Source: Tomocerus qinae
Taxonomy: Eukaryota; Arthropoda; Collembola; Entomobryomorpha; Tomoceridae
Reading direction: 5' to 3'
Length of the DNA: 64,000 nt
Assembly (NCBI GenBank): GCA_020055645.1
Contig: CM034549.1
Location: forward strand, 17,381,930 to 17,445,929
Positions 47,816-59,643 of the stretch are shown in pieces; position 1 is the stretch's first letter, and the number at the start of each line of letters is the position of its first letter. The translations under genes were made by a program, and so were the position numbers. Under the pieces are notes generated by a model. That model was not told the origin of the DNA. It was given only the letters and a program-made list of their open reading frames with translations, and made no database searches.

Positions 47816-49090
47816 TTTTAATTACTTCTGTTATCTGTATTATCAGCATAGAGCATTCACTTATTTACTATGTCTTTGGGTACCCGTTTAATCCAGAGAT
47901 AATGATTTTCTTATGCAATATGTAGATTCAGAGATAGAGTTTTCTGCATACGTGTGAAATGTACTTAATTAAGTAGTAAGATGTTCAATGAAGCAGTGTT
48001 AATGACTTTGCTTATACGTTAATTAATACTGATAGTAAACATCCAAACAAAAATTAAGCACGATTTTACATAAAGATCTGTTTCCAATAAAAACGTGTGT
48101 AATATCCTAGAATGAATTTCTGTGAATTTCCTAATTGTTTTCATTGCACGAAGTATGTATTATAATAGGTATTTATCTCTCATTTCATACATTATAATTT
48201 CATCATAATTATGATGATAGCGTTGTTGGTAATGAAGATAATTTTTAATAGCGTTAGCTAAATACATTTAAGATGCATGGCTCATATGGCACCATTTAAT
48301 GGTTCGATACATGATTAATTTTAGGATAGGGTTTGAATTCCCTGGAAATAATAATGGCAAGGTACATTGCCAATGGGTTAAATATTTACATGTACTTACG
48401 TGTATAGTGTACCTGTAGGTTGTAGGACTGAATCTTTAAAAATGCTTTTTACCATTTTTAGTGTTATTTGAGTACAAATAAATATTCTTTACATAATATT
48501 ACTCCAGTTTTGAATCTGAATCATAAAGAAAATTTAATCGTGTACCAATTTGTGATCTACTTAGCATAAAACATGTCAAAAATGTTTAAGTAACCGTAAA
48601 CACAATTTAAAGTCTTGTGAATGAACAATTGTCTTAGATATTACTTAACACAAGCTATCCTAGTAGATGTACTGTTTACTATCATTTAGAGTACCCCATA
48701 AACATTCTATCAACTGAATAATGTTATTAATTGCACCTTGTGCATTGCATAATAATTAGTCATTTTGTCCTCGACATTGTATGTAGTTTTCGTTGAATAA
48801 TGGATTTCCCAAGATATCATTCACTTGAATTTACCTGTTATAACAAGTCTGACACGGTTATTACGATTATTTTTGTGGAACATTACTGAATGAAAGTTAC
48901 CTGTGATTGACTAAATGTTAAGTAATCAGTATTTACTCTTAAAACTTATTTAACTATCTGTCTCCTTTTCTTTTCCTTTCTTTACTGATTTGGACAGGAG
49001 TTGAGAAAGATCATCATTTACACAAATCAGATCATAGTAGCATCTGCTCAAAAGATATTTTCTAACTCTACTTTTTTCACCGAGCCAAAT
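47816..49090. other. Spacer between BBS1 and sugar porter
   Basis: BBS1 3' UTR up to the AATAAA at 48086-48091, then AT-rich promoter sequence of the transporter gene. No coding exon supported. Confidence 0.55.
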
Positions 49091-51337
49091 ATGGAAACAA
49101 GACAGATAGGAGAGTTTATCATCGTTGAAAAGATACCCGGTAGCGAAAATGAAAAAGACAAACCTTGTGTTGAGAAGCCTTTCAAACCAAAACAACTGCC
49201 TCAGTATTATGCAGCAATAGTAGGTAAAATCTTGGCGAAAAGAGCCATAAACATTTTGTTATTGAAACTAAAACATTATAACACGCTCTAATTCTTTCTG
49301 TTTACTTTTCTCGACATCATTAGCCAACTTTGGAGGTTTTACAATGGGCACTGCGTTTTTGTGGACCGCGACCGCAATCCCCGATATGCGAAATGGTGGA
49401 GAACTTGGCAAATTATCAAGATTTCAAGAAAATTGGATCACATCAATGTTATATGTAAACACTCCCAGCATTTCAAGTACTAATTAGAATTAGAGCACAC
49501 ATTTCTAATAATTTTTATAATTGTCGAACATTTTTTCTTTTACAGTTTAGTGCCCTATTAGCCTGTCCTATAGGTGGTTTCTGCCTAGAGAAATTTGGAA
49601 GGAGAACAAGCCTTTTGATTATTACATTGCCATTTGTATGTGGTTGGGCTTCTATTGCCTTCGCTCAAAATATTTATTTCGTTTACCTCGGCAGATTTAT
49701 CACAGGCATACACTCATTACTTATTTACTCAATATCATATTCAACTTGTAAATTCCTCCTATGAAAGATTTTCTATTCATACAGGCATATGTGCAGCTTG
49801 CTATGGAATGTTTGCTCCTGTTTACATCGCAGAATCTGTCGAAATTCATATACGAGGAATGCTTACATGTTTCTTTGAATTGATGATTTGTCTCGGCACT
49901 CTCTATGTGTAAGATTATCTCATGATGATCAATATTCTAAGATAATACGCCTTTCATTATGAATTATTAATTTCTTAGATATATCATTGGCACTTACACA
50001 TCTTGGAAAATGCAAGCTATTGCATGTGGAATATTACCCATTCTGCATCACATTTTCTTAATGACTCTTCCTGAATCTCCAAGATATTTACTCGAAATAA
50101 GTAAACCTGTCCAAGCCCTAAAAGCATTACAATGGTATAGAGGTGCTACTTCGTCTGAACAAGTTGAAAATGAATTTTCTCAGGTTAAATAACTTCTGTT
50201 ACGATTCATATGGAATATTTTGTCTGATAAATGATGTCTAATTGTCTTCAATAATATATAGATGCAAAGCAGTGTGGAAAAAAGTAAACTGGAGAAAAAG
50301 GGATGGAGATGTTTAACTGATAAAGGAGCTCTTTATTCAGTGTTTATAGGATTGGGGCTTATGACATTCCTCCAGTTATCCTTTATCAATCCAATACTCA
50401 CTTACGCAGTTGACATTTTTCAAACTGCTGGATCCTACGACAAATATATGTCAACTATAGTAATCGGAGCTATACAATCAGTATGTTATCATTTCTACTA
50501 TTCCTAAAGTGTATGTACTATAATTTGCCATATACTCGTGTGAAATAAGATAATAAAATATTTTTCTTCTATTTAGGTTGTTAACATAGTCCCATTTTTT
50601 CTTGTTGACAGGTGAGAAAATAGTAGTAATCATTACTTTAATTCAAAAAATTCCCATTCAGCCCAATTTGGTCGAATTGAGTCCAATTAGGTCGAATTCA
50701 GTCCAATTAGATCGAATTCAGTCCAATTCGGTTGAATTCAGTGCACTTCAATTAAAACCAAATCGACCAAACCTAATCATATGTTAACTGATAATAAATT
50801 TGTGTTTCCCTTTTTTAAAGATATGGCCGCCGAGTTTTGCTATTGCTGTCTTTTGCTCTGACAGCCCTGTCTCTGGTTGCGCTGGGACTTTATTTTCACT
50901 TGAAGTGTGTTAATGAAGAGTTCACATTATTGTACTTGAGTTGGTTGCCTATTGCAAGTCTCGTCGCATATGTAGTGTCATGTTCAATTGGATTAGCCCC
51001 ACTACCCTGGGTCGTGGTCGGAGAAACTGTTCCTCCCAATGCTAAAGGTAAAACTTTTATTAACTTTAAAATTACATAGTAATTCATAGCATTAATTCTT
51101 AAATTGAAAAACACATTTCATCATTTAGGAATCGCATCGGGGATCATCAGTATTTGGTCTCGTTTGGTGGCAATTGCTGGGATTTATTTTTTCGTTGATA
51201 TATTGGACTTTTTCGGGGACGATGGAGGATACTGGTTCATCGCCTGTATTTGTGGGGTTGCGTTTCTCTTTGTTTATTTCTTTGTTCCGGAAACGAAAGG
51301 AAAATCCTTAGACGAAATACAAGCTCGTCTAAAGTAA
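49091..51337 (+). CDS. Tret1/GLUT-like sugar porter (MFS)
   Basis: Twelve-TM sugar transporter of the major facilitator superfamily, plasma membrane; closest in style to arthropod facilitated trehalose transporters. Exons 49091-49223, 49324-49454, 49546-49705, 49785-49908, 49979-50183, 50262-50480, 50577-50611, 50821-51047, 51129-51337; 1443 nt, 480 aa. Signatures: YYAAIVANFGGFTMGTAFLW (TM1), LEKFGRRTS (loop 2-3), GRFITGICAACYGMFAPVYIAE, LPESPRYLLE after TM6, VDRYGRR (loop 8-9) and FVPETKGKSLDEI at the end. The intron after 49705 appears to use a GC donor (ACAG|GCATAC); because ACAGGCATA occurs at both ends the exact border is ambiguous, though the protein is not. Exon 7 is only 35 bp. Sugar preference (trehalose, glucose) cannot be settled from sequence. 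Confidence 0.93.
50655..50750 (+). repeat. Intronic minisatellite
   Basis: Four to five imperfect copies of about 20 bp, (A/G)GTCCAATTAGGTCGAATTC type, within the transporter intron 50612-50820. Confidence 0.7.
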
Positions 51338-53301
51338 CATCGCTACCAGAAAATAGCTACACAATTAACCCACGCATGTTATCAAACAAAACCCAATGGA
51401 AACATTAACGCTCACATTAATTTCCTTCCTGTTAACTAACGCTTAAAATAATGTTTCTTATAGTTTAAGAATACGTGTGTTTAACGTGTACACATGATAC
51501 AGTAAATATAATCACGTTTTATTTATATATGGAGACTCAGCAATGAGGTTACCGAAACAAACCTTTTTATTTTGGTTAGTCTGGTGTATTGACTTTTTAA
51601 ACTAAATCCCGATTTTTGGTACATAATAAATAGATAGAATTAATCGAAATTTTTCATTCTTGAGTTTCCTGATTTATATTATTACTAATACTTAATAGAT
51701 TGTAGACACAAAGTCATGATGGAATGATTTTCATTATCTACCACAGTACAATATTTCAAGCGAATAGGTATAATACAATCGTAATTTTTATGAATTTATC
51801 ATTCATATAAATATGACCATCAATATAATAGCCAAGCCTATACGGTTAAGATAAATATATATAATTCTTCATGAACCAGAATACTATTATGTAACCAGTG
51901 CATTGGTCTCTGTTTTACACACCCAGGAAATAGCTAAAGGGAAAGTAGAGCATTTTTTCTTGGGAGAGTTGTAATAAATAAATACAAAGTAAACATGCCA
52001 GAAAGTTTATCTACATCTTAGTAAACACGCGTGTGTGTGGTACCGAGTTTTCGTTAGTCTTTGGTTCCAAGTGATTACAGAAAGTATCTTCAACAAATAA
52101 AAACTGGATTAGGACATATTCACCCATTCATTTTCAATAAATCTGTCTGCGAGCAAGAGCCAGACTTAAACTACGGGGTATAATGGCGAATGTTACTAAT
52201 GATGTCACTTCAATTTAAAACGACAGGGATTAATTACACCGTGACAATTATGGGATAATTAACGCAACGGATTGTCAGCGACGCAAGTTTCAGTATTCCT
52301 TCAATGTATTACAACGAATATTACTCATTCCAACTATATACCTCTTAATGATGCTTTCGTATACATAAAGATAAAACAGCGTAATGGATTTTAAAGAAAA
52401 ATCTCTGCATGGTCCACAGAAACAATTTTAGTGAGTTCATTGCTTTAAATCATTGAAATACTCTACTAAATAATATACTTGAGATTTTCTATGTAAAATG
52501 GTCCACAGACAGTGTTAGCAAATAACAATGTTAGTGATTTCAAACATTGAATACTCTACTAAATATTATAGTTGAGATTTTCTTTGTAGTAAAAGCATAG
52601 AGAAAAAGATTGTATAATGGCATTTGCATATACTATGTAATAATGATCTGCTCTTTTACATACTACACGGTAGACACTTGCAAAACCTTGAAATATTGAT
52701 GTATTAAATAGATGTAATAATATGCATGCACTACGTGGAGTTGAGGGAGTTACTAAAGTAGGTATTGACTGATGAGGATCATATTATCATCATTTTTATT
52801 GAGTGAAGTTCTGTAGAGCATACTTGTAAATAAAGTGATAAGCCAAATGGAGTGTTAGATTAGGTTTACTTAGTTTTACGATACCACTTCTGTCTGGTTG
52901 GAGAAATAGGTTGTTGAACACGTAACGTCAAGCCCACATAATAAACTCTTTCGTCGGGCTCTGCTCTACAGTCTAAACTACGTCTTCTCGGTGAAGGTTA
53001 TTCAAGTTGAAGGTGAATTCCGCGAATTCAAAGCAGCTATTGCCGGTTAAAGACTAATTGAAGTTCGGAAACATAACAATTGTTACGTACCAAATAATCA
53101 AAATCGGTAATTTGCTAATTTTAATATTCCTGTATTAAAAAGCCTCTAGGATAAAACAAAATGGTCTGTAAATAATTTAGTATACTAATAATTAGATCCG
53201 TTTTCTCCTTCTTTTTCTATAATGCCTATACAAAACTTAAAATTAGTGTTTAACCACCAATATTGCAAGTCCGAATGTATTATATTCGATCTTTAGATAT
53301 A
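51338..53301. other. Intergenic with a duplicated 90-bp segment
   Basis: About 2 kb without a gene. Two direct imperfect copies of a 90-bp segment (ATGGTCCACAGA...ACTCTACTAAATA...GAGATTTTCT) occur at about 52409-52590. The right end holds the promoter of the aldo-keto reductase; a G/C-richer patch at 52920-53040 could be a 5' UTR exon. Confidence 0.55.
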
Positions 53302-54641
53302 ATGGCCAAGGTAGCAAATGCAGTACCAAAATTGAAACTCAACAATGGACTTGAAATTCCAACTTTTGGGTTAGGCACCTGGAAGGTTAGTACTTACCTT
53401 TACACCAGCATTTAAATCTCATCTTTCAGATCATTCATAAAGAAATGTTTTAAATTCTATTCTAGTCAAAACCTGGTGAAGTGACTCAAGCTGTTAAAGA
53501 TGCTATTGACATTGGCTACAGACATATTGATGGAGCCCGAGCTTATCAAAACGAAGCTGAAGTTGGAGCTGCCTTAAAAGCCAAATTCGAAGAGGGTGTC
53601 GTAAAACGAGAAGATTTATTCGTTGTTAGCAAGGTGTGTAGAATTATGTCAATTGTCATTTTAAGTACATAATAAATTCAATTTATTAGCAAGTCTTTAC
53701 AAATGCTATTTGGTTTTATAGCTTTGGAATACATTCCATCGCCCAGATTTGGTGATTCCAGCTGTGAAGAAATCCCTGGAGGATTTCGGGCTGGAATATT
53801 TAGACTTGTACCTAATTCACTGGCCATTTGGGTACAAAGAAGATGGAGAACTTTTCCCCAGAGGTGAAAATAATGAAATTCTGTACAGCGATGTTGATTT
53901 CGTTGACACGTGGAAGGCTTTGGAAGAGGCTGTTCAACAGGGCTTAGTTAAATCAATTGGACTCTCCAACTTCAACAGTGAGCAATTGGAACGCATACTT
54001 AAAACATGCACCATCAAACCAACTGTCAATCAAGTACGTACGTCATTCATCTAATCATTCTATAATCCGTGGACAAAGTTCAAGTGTCGATTTTGACCAA
54101 ATAATTTTATATCATTTATTCTGCAGTAATTCTAAAGACCGATTTTCATTTTTGACTAGATTGAAATTCACCCGTACCTGAACCAACAGAAATTGATTGA
54201 TTTCTGCAAGTCTAAAGATATAGTTGTGACAGGATACAGTCCCCTTGGGTCTGCTGATAGGCCTTGGGCTAAACCAGAAGACCCCAAATTATTGGAAGAC
54301 CCTAAGCTTGTTGAATTAGGAAAAAAGTACAACAAATCTTCGGCTCAAATTGTATTACGTTGGGCGGTAAGTAATTTCAAAGTACGAATTTGGCACAATT
54401 TCAAGATGATAAAATTGATGATTGCTAATTAATTTATAATGATCATTAGGTCCAAAGAAATGTGGTTACTATTCCGAAAACAGTTAGCAAGACGCGTCTG
54501 TTGGAAAACATTTCCATTTTCGACTTCGTTCTTTCGGATGAAGATATGGCGTACATTAATTCTTTCGATTGCAACGGCAGAAACTGTCACGTTGAATGGG
54601 TGAAGGATCATAAGTACTGGCCTTTTAACATTGAGTTTTAA
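53302..54641 (+). CDS. Aldo-keto reductase, AKR1-type
   Basis: NADPH-dependent (alpha/beta)8-barrel carbonyl reductase, cytosolic. Exons 53302-53385, 53466-53633, 53722-54033, 54160-54366, 54450-54641, all introns in phase 0; 963 nt, 320 aa, standard length. Motifs: [37 protein letters not shown] with the catalytic Asp and Tyr, VVSKLWNTFH with the catalytic Lys, [11 protein letters not shown] with the catalytic His, [16 protein letters not shown], and [29 protein letters not shown] for the cofactor phosphate. The catalytic tetrad is complete. DGARAY replaces the commoner DTAxxY, a mild variant. AATAAA at 54668-54673. Substrates in arthropods range from sugars to retinoids or juvenoid precursors; not assignable here. 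Confidence 0.95.
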
Positions 54642-56286
54642 ATCACATCTATCAACTACATTTTCCAAATAAATAACATTGTCATTATAAAAGGGCGATA
54701 CTTCTCTGCTTTTACTTTTACTACCTACTTAAAGAATTACTGTTCAAGAGGAAGAAAACAAAGAAATGCAATTTGAACTTGACTTGTTAAAAATGTGTCT
54801 TACTTGTTTACTACTTGGTTGGTTGGTTGGGGGTTTAAAATCATTTTAATACTATTGACAGTTTGTGGTTTCGGTGAATTTTTATCGTATACTTTACTTA
54901 TACTTTTTGCATCCTGTCATCTATATATTAACAATTGTTACCAATGTTTGTTCCTGAACCAAAAGTCATATTATGCTTTTTAACATTTGTAGTCTTCATT
55001 TAGCTATGTAAATCAAAGATACTGCCAAATAATAAAATGTTAATATTGGTATATAAGTGTGACCTTGTTATTGAACAGCATTAACATTCAGAAGTATTCA
55101 GGGCGTGTCTTAGAAAGAAAATGAGTGTTGATGGTTAAAGTGATTAGAGCTGAGACATTGATTTTGTACAAAAATAAACTTTAATTGGGTTTAATTTATA
55201 GTATGGTAATAGGAAGGATTGACACGTTTTAATAGGTATCCGAATTAGATCTGATTAGAATTTAGAAATGTAGTGTTAAGGAAAAGGATAAAATTGATGT
55301 TTTTTTACAATTTGAAAGTGTACCTACGTAAAACCCTGTAAAATCTAAATTTAGAAAAGAGACACTTTTCTGCTTGTAGATAAATGAGAAAAGGAGACAC
55401 TTTGCAAAGCTTCTTAAGAAAACTATTCATTGTCACTTTGGTTGGAGCCAAGAAAAAATGTTGGGGACAGACTAGTACACAAGTAATGCAGTACTGTCAT
55501 CCTTGTTTGGGAGCTATACTTCGTTGCAGACAGAACATGTTAATTTGCACCTATTGCAACGGAAACCTGTAAGAAACTGATAGGAGAAGCTGAGCTAAGT
55601 TATCCGTGAATATATAGGTTACTAAAACAGCAACGCTTTTGAAGATTACGCTGCAGCATCCTCGATATTATGTTAACTCGTGTTTCTATTACATTCAGAC
55701 AAAAACGTAAAACGGCGCATGTTATTATGACGGTTTGGTATTTTTAGATATAGCATGTATAATTGAGCATAGGAATTAATTTTAGCTTTCAGAGGGACGA
55801 GGACAACTATGACAAGGCCTTTTCTGCCTCTACTTACATAATACTACCTAGGTTCCTTGTCTGCTATGTTATTGTGCACTATCTTCCTTGATTTTACACT
55901 CCGACACAGTTACAATACACAATCGAAATGAATTCGGTACTAAATGCTCAAAGATTTCTGTCTACCAGAATCCCATGGCATGTTTATCTTATTTGCATTT
56001 CTGCATCCTTGCGGTTTCAACTCCTATCCACTCCGATTGCTTTGATTTCTCTTCTCTCTGTGTGAAAATTAGCAGATTCTCTGCTAACTAATTACTCCAT
56101 TGGGATTGCTCCTGCTAGAAACTGTAAGTAAGATTGATCGTTTTTCATTACCTTTTCCATTTTTCATTTCACTAACATAACTATTGTATATTATCCTAGA
56201 TGGACATAATTTTACTAACAATTTTCAAAGTTTAATTTGCAATTTTAACATTTTCACAGAAAGAAAATTAGTACAAAGGAGCAAAA
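54642..56286. other. Intergenic / 5' UTR region
   Basis: Contains the promoter of the next gene. Just before the ATG, TTTTCACAG at about 56252-56260 looks like a splice acceptor, so that gene probably has a non-coding first exon upstream. Short open frames (for example 55384-55572, Cys-rich) have no support. Confidence 0.5.
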
Positions 56287-59200
56287 ATGTTTAAATCGTC
56301 GATATGGCTGATGGGATTGTTGCTCTTTCTAATTACACACTCAAGACTTGCTTCACCAAGTGCCATTTTAGAGTACAGATCAACAGTTGTTCCAGATATA
56401 GAAGAAATTAAAGTGTTAGAACAATCTAGGGAATTTACATCACAGGAAATACCACCTGCACAAACTCCTAATCCAACAGCTCCCATTGAAGAAGAATCAG
56501 AACCTGCTTTAGTCGGAGAGTATTATGATGCCCCAGAAGATGTTTTAACTGATCCAGATTATATCGTCGATAGTAGTAAACCGCACTCTGGAGAAGTTGC
56601 TGAAGATGATGGTGACCATTTACATGAACATGAAATTGTATCTTTGGAAAATTCAAAACTTTTAGCTGCACTTCTGCAAGATTCACATACTACTCAAGAA
56701 ACTTTGCGAAACAGTGTATCAGCGGAGACAGTTTTAGATGCACCTGCACAAATTGACACTACTGATCCATCCGAACAATCTAAAACAATACCAGAAGAAA
56801 ATGAAGAATCGACCGTTGCAGTAGAAGAAAATGAAGAATCGACAGTTGCAGTAGAAGTAAATGAAGAATCAACCGTTGCAGTAGAAGAAAGTGAACCGAC
56901 CATTGCAGTAGAAGAAAGTGAACCGACAATTGCAGTAGAAGAAAATGAACCGACCATTGCAGTAGAAGAAAATGAACCGACTATTGCTGTAGAAGAAAAT
57001 GAACCGACCATTACAGTTGAAGAAAATGAACCGACCGTCGCAATTGAAGAAAATGAACCGACCATTGCAGTTGAAGAAAATGAACCGATTATTGCAGTAG
57101 AAGAAAATGAACCGATTATTGCAGTAGAAGAAAATGAACCGACCGTTATAGTAGAAGAAAATGAACCGACCATTATAGTAGAAGAAAATGAACCGACCAT
57201 TATAGTAGAAGAAAATGGACCGATTATTGTAGCAGTACAAGAAAATGAGGAATCGATTAATGTAGAAGAGCAAAATGAAAAAGTGATTAATGTAGTAGAG
57301 CAAAATGAAGAACAGATTAATGCAGAAGAAAATGAAGGACCGGTTAATGCTATAGAAGAAAATGAAGACCCCAACCCAGAAATAAACGAAAATGACGAAC
57401 CAAAAGTAGAAATCGAAGATGAAAAACCGAATGCAGAAATAGATGAAACCGAAGAACCCATAATTGTTGCAGTTGAAGAGAATGCAGAACCAATTGCAGT
57501 GGTAGTAGCAACGGAAGAGCCTAATGTAATTCCTGGAGATGCTGAGGAAATAGATTCAGCAACAGAAGCCCCCGAAGACCATAATACAGTCGCAGAAGTT
57601 TTATATAATCAAGAAGATTCAGACGAGCACACAGAAGCATCCTTAGAAGAACCCGATTCAACCGAAAAAGCTCTTGAAAAAGAAGTCAATGATATTGTTG
57701 CAGCGATGGCTGCAAAAAATGAATTGGCAAAAGCTGAAGGAACAGATGCCCCCTTAGAAGTCACTGACCTTGAAGATGCCAACGATGAAAATCTTGTTCC
57801 TGTCTCACTTCCTGAAGAATCTAATTCTAAAGATGAGTTGGTAGAAAATGAGCTGAAAAACGAAGATGACAAAGAAAATCCCATGGAAAATTCGGAATCC
57901 AATTATGAAGCCCCCGCGGAAACCTTTGCATCAAAAATATTAGCAATGCTTTCAACAAAAGCAGCTCCAGTGGAACTTAGTCCAACAGGGGAGGTCGTAG
58001 AAAATGATGAAACTGAAACAATTTTGGCAGTTAACCCAACGACATCAGAAGTTCTATTACCTGAACCCGGTTCTGATGAATCAGAAAATATTGCCGACGG
58101 ATCAGGCACACTATCCAAAGTATTTAACAAAGTACGGCTGATGTCAAAAGTGTTATTGGCATTCTCTACACAAGCGACTCCTGAAGAACTTAATCCAACA
58201 GAGGTTGAATTAGAAAATGGTGAGACAGAAACAATTTTGGAAAGTGATCCAACAGCAATGGGCATTCTAACAGAAGAACCAGCATCTGAAACAGATGACG
58301 CCGGTGCTTTATCAAAGGTATTTAACAAAGTACGGTTGATGTCAAAGGTACTATTAGCATTTTCTACCCAAACGACTCCAGAAGAAAATAATCAAACGAA
58401 TACAGTTGCAAAAGTCGATTCAGAATTAATGTCAGTGATAATCCCTACAGAAGCAACCTTAGAAGAATCTACGGATGACACAAGTACTTTGTCAGGGGTA
58501 TTTAACAAGGTACGACTGGTGAAAAAGTTCTTGTCAATATTTTCAACACAAGCGACCCCAGAAGTAAACGATGCTGCAGGAGATGCGGAGGAAAATAACC
58601 CGACAGAAATGCCCTTAATAATCTTAGATGTTAGTGGATCTTCTTTGGGAGCAGAGCCCTCAGAAATTCCATTACAGGCGTCTAGTTCAGAAAATGATTT
58701 GGATGCCGAAGAAATTCCTTCAGAACCAGCAGAGCCAACCCTGTCAGTATTGACAATTTTACCAGATATAGAATCTACTGAAAGTATCACAGGAGGGGAA
58801 GATGATGTAGCAGGGCCATTAGAATCTTCTGAAAATGTTATCTCGAGTTTAGAAGAGAACAAAGGTGAAAACACAATGTCAGAGCGTGACGCTGGGGAAA
58901 GTCCTGTAATATTTGAAGCAGACGAGGATAACAAATCTGATGGAAAAGGCGATGAAGATGAGCATCGCATTCAGTTCATGGAGAGTAAAATGACAATAAC
59001 CTTTGTTAACGACGGAGATGATTATGCCAATGATGCCATGGAAGGTGCTGTCAATGTTATTATTATACCTGATAACGAGAGCGATGAAACTACTCCGGCT
59101 CCAGAAGCAGGTGAAATTGTTCCAGAAGCAGATGACGACGATGACACTACTCCAAGTCCAGATGCAAACGAAGACGATGATGATGACACGACAGTAGCCC

Positions 59201-59643
59201 CAACGGAAGCGAAATCTTCAGAGAGTAGTTCATCTTCAAGTGAGTCGAAAGAAGATTCGAGTAAATCTTCATCTAGTGAGTCGGATGAAGAAACTGTTAA
59301 ACTTGAACTACCAATGCCAACAGATTCGGCTGAAACTGGATCAACTACTGCACCCGAAGTGAATTCTGACGAATCGGATGAAGATGTAAACACAACCGCT
59401 GCATCAAAGGCAGAGACTGATGACGCAGAAACGGTGGATGATGGGGAATCCGAAGAAAAGAGTGACTCTGAAAAAATTCTCAATGCTGTAGTAGACGATC
59501 TAATCAAGGCTGTGGCCGGAAAACCAGAAACTGTTGACAGTCCTGCTGCCAGCGCAGCTACTATTATTAATTTTGATCGCACTACAATTGTCATTGGCGG
59601 TGTACTAATGTGTCTTTCACTGATGAGCTTTCAGGAATTTTAA
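56287..59643 (+). CDS. Secreted acidic repeat protein, mucin-like, possibly GPI-anchored
   Basis: Single coding exon, 1118 aa. Residues 1-27 form a signal peptide (MFKSSIWLMGLLLFLITHSR). About residues 165-360 are some twenty imperfect nine-residue repeats of the form V-E-E-N-E-P-T-I-A. At about 550-760 there are four longer repeats (60-70 aa), each with an amphipathic, basic-hydrophobic segment (GVFNKVRLMSKVLLAFSTQ type) followed by ATPEE. The C-terminal third is Asp/Glu/Ser-rich, with runs such as SSESSSSSSESKEDSSKSSS. The last 20 residues are hydrophobic (TTIVIGGVLMCLSLMSF) and end without a cytoplasmic tail, as in GPI-anchor signals or a C-terminal TM anchor. No cysteine-rich domain. Such proteins occur in cuticle, gut matrix or mineral-binding layers; the role here is unknown. 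Start chosen as first ATG, good context AAAAATG. Confidence 0.85.
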   Translation: MFKSSIWLMGLLLFLITHSRLASPSAILEYRSTVVPDIEEIKVLEQSREFTSQEIPPAQTPNPTAPIEEESEPALVGEYYDAPEDVLTDPDYIVDSSKPHSGEVAEDDGDHLHEHEIVSLENSKLLAALLQDSHTTQETLRNSVSAETVLDAPAQIDTTDPSEQSKTIPEENEESTVAVEENEESTVAVEVNEESTVAVEESEPTIAVEESEPTIAVEENEPTIAVEENEPTIAVEENEPTITVEENEPTVAIEENEPTIAVEENEPIIAVEENEPIIAVEENEPTVIVEENEPTIIVEENEPTIIVEENGPIIVAVQENEESINVEEQNEKVINVVEQNEEQINAEENEGPVNAIEENEDPNPEINENDEPKVEIEDEKPNAEIDETEEPIIVAVEENAEPIAVVVATEEPNVIPGDAEEIDSATEAPEDHNTVAEVLYNQEDSDEHTEASLEEPDSTEKALEKEVNDIVAAMAAKNELAKAEGTDAPLEVTDLEDANDENLVPVSLPEESNSKDELVENELKNEDDKENPMENSESNYEAPAETFASKILAMLSTKAAPVELSPTGEVVENDETETILAVNPTTSEVLLPEPGSDESENIADGSGTLSKVFNKVRLMSKVLLAFSTQATPEELNPTEVELENGETETILESDPTAMGILTEEPASETDDAGALSKVFNKVRLMSKVLLAFSTQTTPEENNQTNTVAKVDSELMSVIIPTEATLEESTDDTSTLSGVFNKVRLVKKFLSIFSTQATPEVNDAAGDAEENNPTEMPLIILDVSGSSLGAEPSEIPLQASSSENDLDAEEIPSEPAEPTLSVLTILPDIESTESITGGEDDVAGPLESSENVISSLEENKGENTMSERDAGESPVIFEADEDNKSDGKGDEDEHRIQFMESKMTITFVNDGDDYANDAMEGAVNVIIIPDNESDETTPAPEAGEIVPEADDDDDTTPSPDANEDDDDDTTVAPTEAKSSESSSSSSESKEDSSKSSSSESDEETVKLELPMPTDSAETGSTTAPEVNSDESDEDVNTTAASKAETDDAETVDDGESEEKSDSEKILNAVVDDLIKAVAGKPETVDSPAASAATIINFDRTTIVIGGVLMCLSLMSFQEF
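56800..57345 (+). repeat. 27-bp coding minisatellite (VEENEPTIA)
   Basis: About twenty units of GTAGAAGAAAATGAACCGACCATTGCA type, period 27 bp, within the acidic protein. Central units are nearly identical, outer ones degenerate, as expected from unequal exchange or slippage; copy number is probably polymorphic. Confidence 0.92.
57920..58580 (+). repeat. Long coding repeats with amphipathic block, 4 units
   Basis: Four copies of a 180-220-bp unit. Three share TATTTAACAAAGTACG and all share a stretch encoding S-K-V-L-x-x-F-S-T-x-A-T-P-E; the first is the most diverged. Confidence 0.8.

Noticed and set aside
55384..55572. 62-codon Cys-rich frame
   Set aside because: No signal peptide, and the Cys spacing matches no finger I know; length expected by chance.
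56694..57461. 255-codon antisense frame rich in Ser/Phe over the acidic repeats
   Set aside because: Produced by the repetitive codons of the acidic protein read backwards; no independent start context or splice signals.
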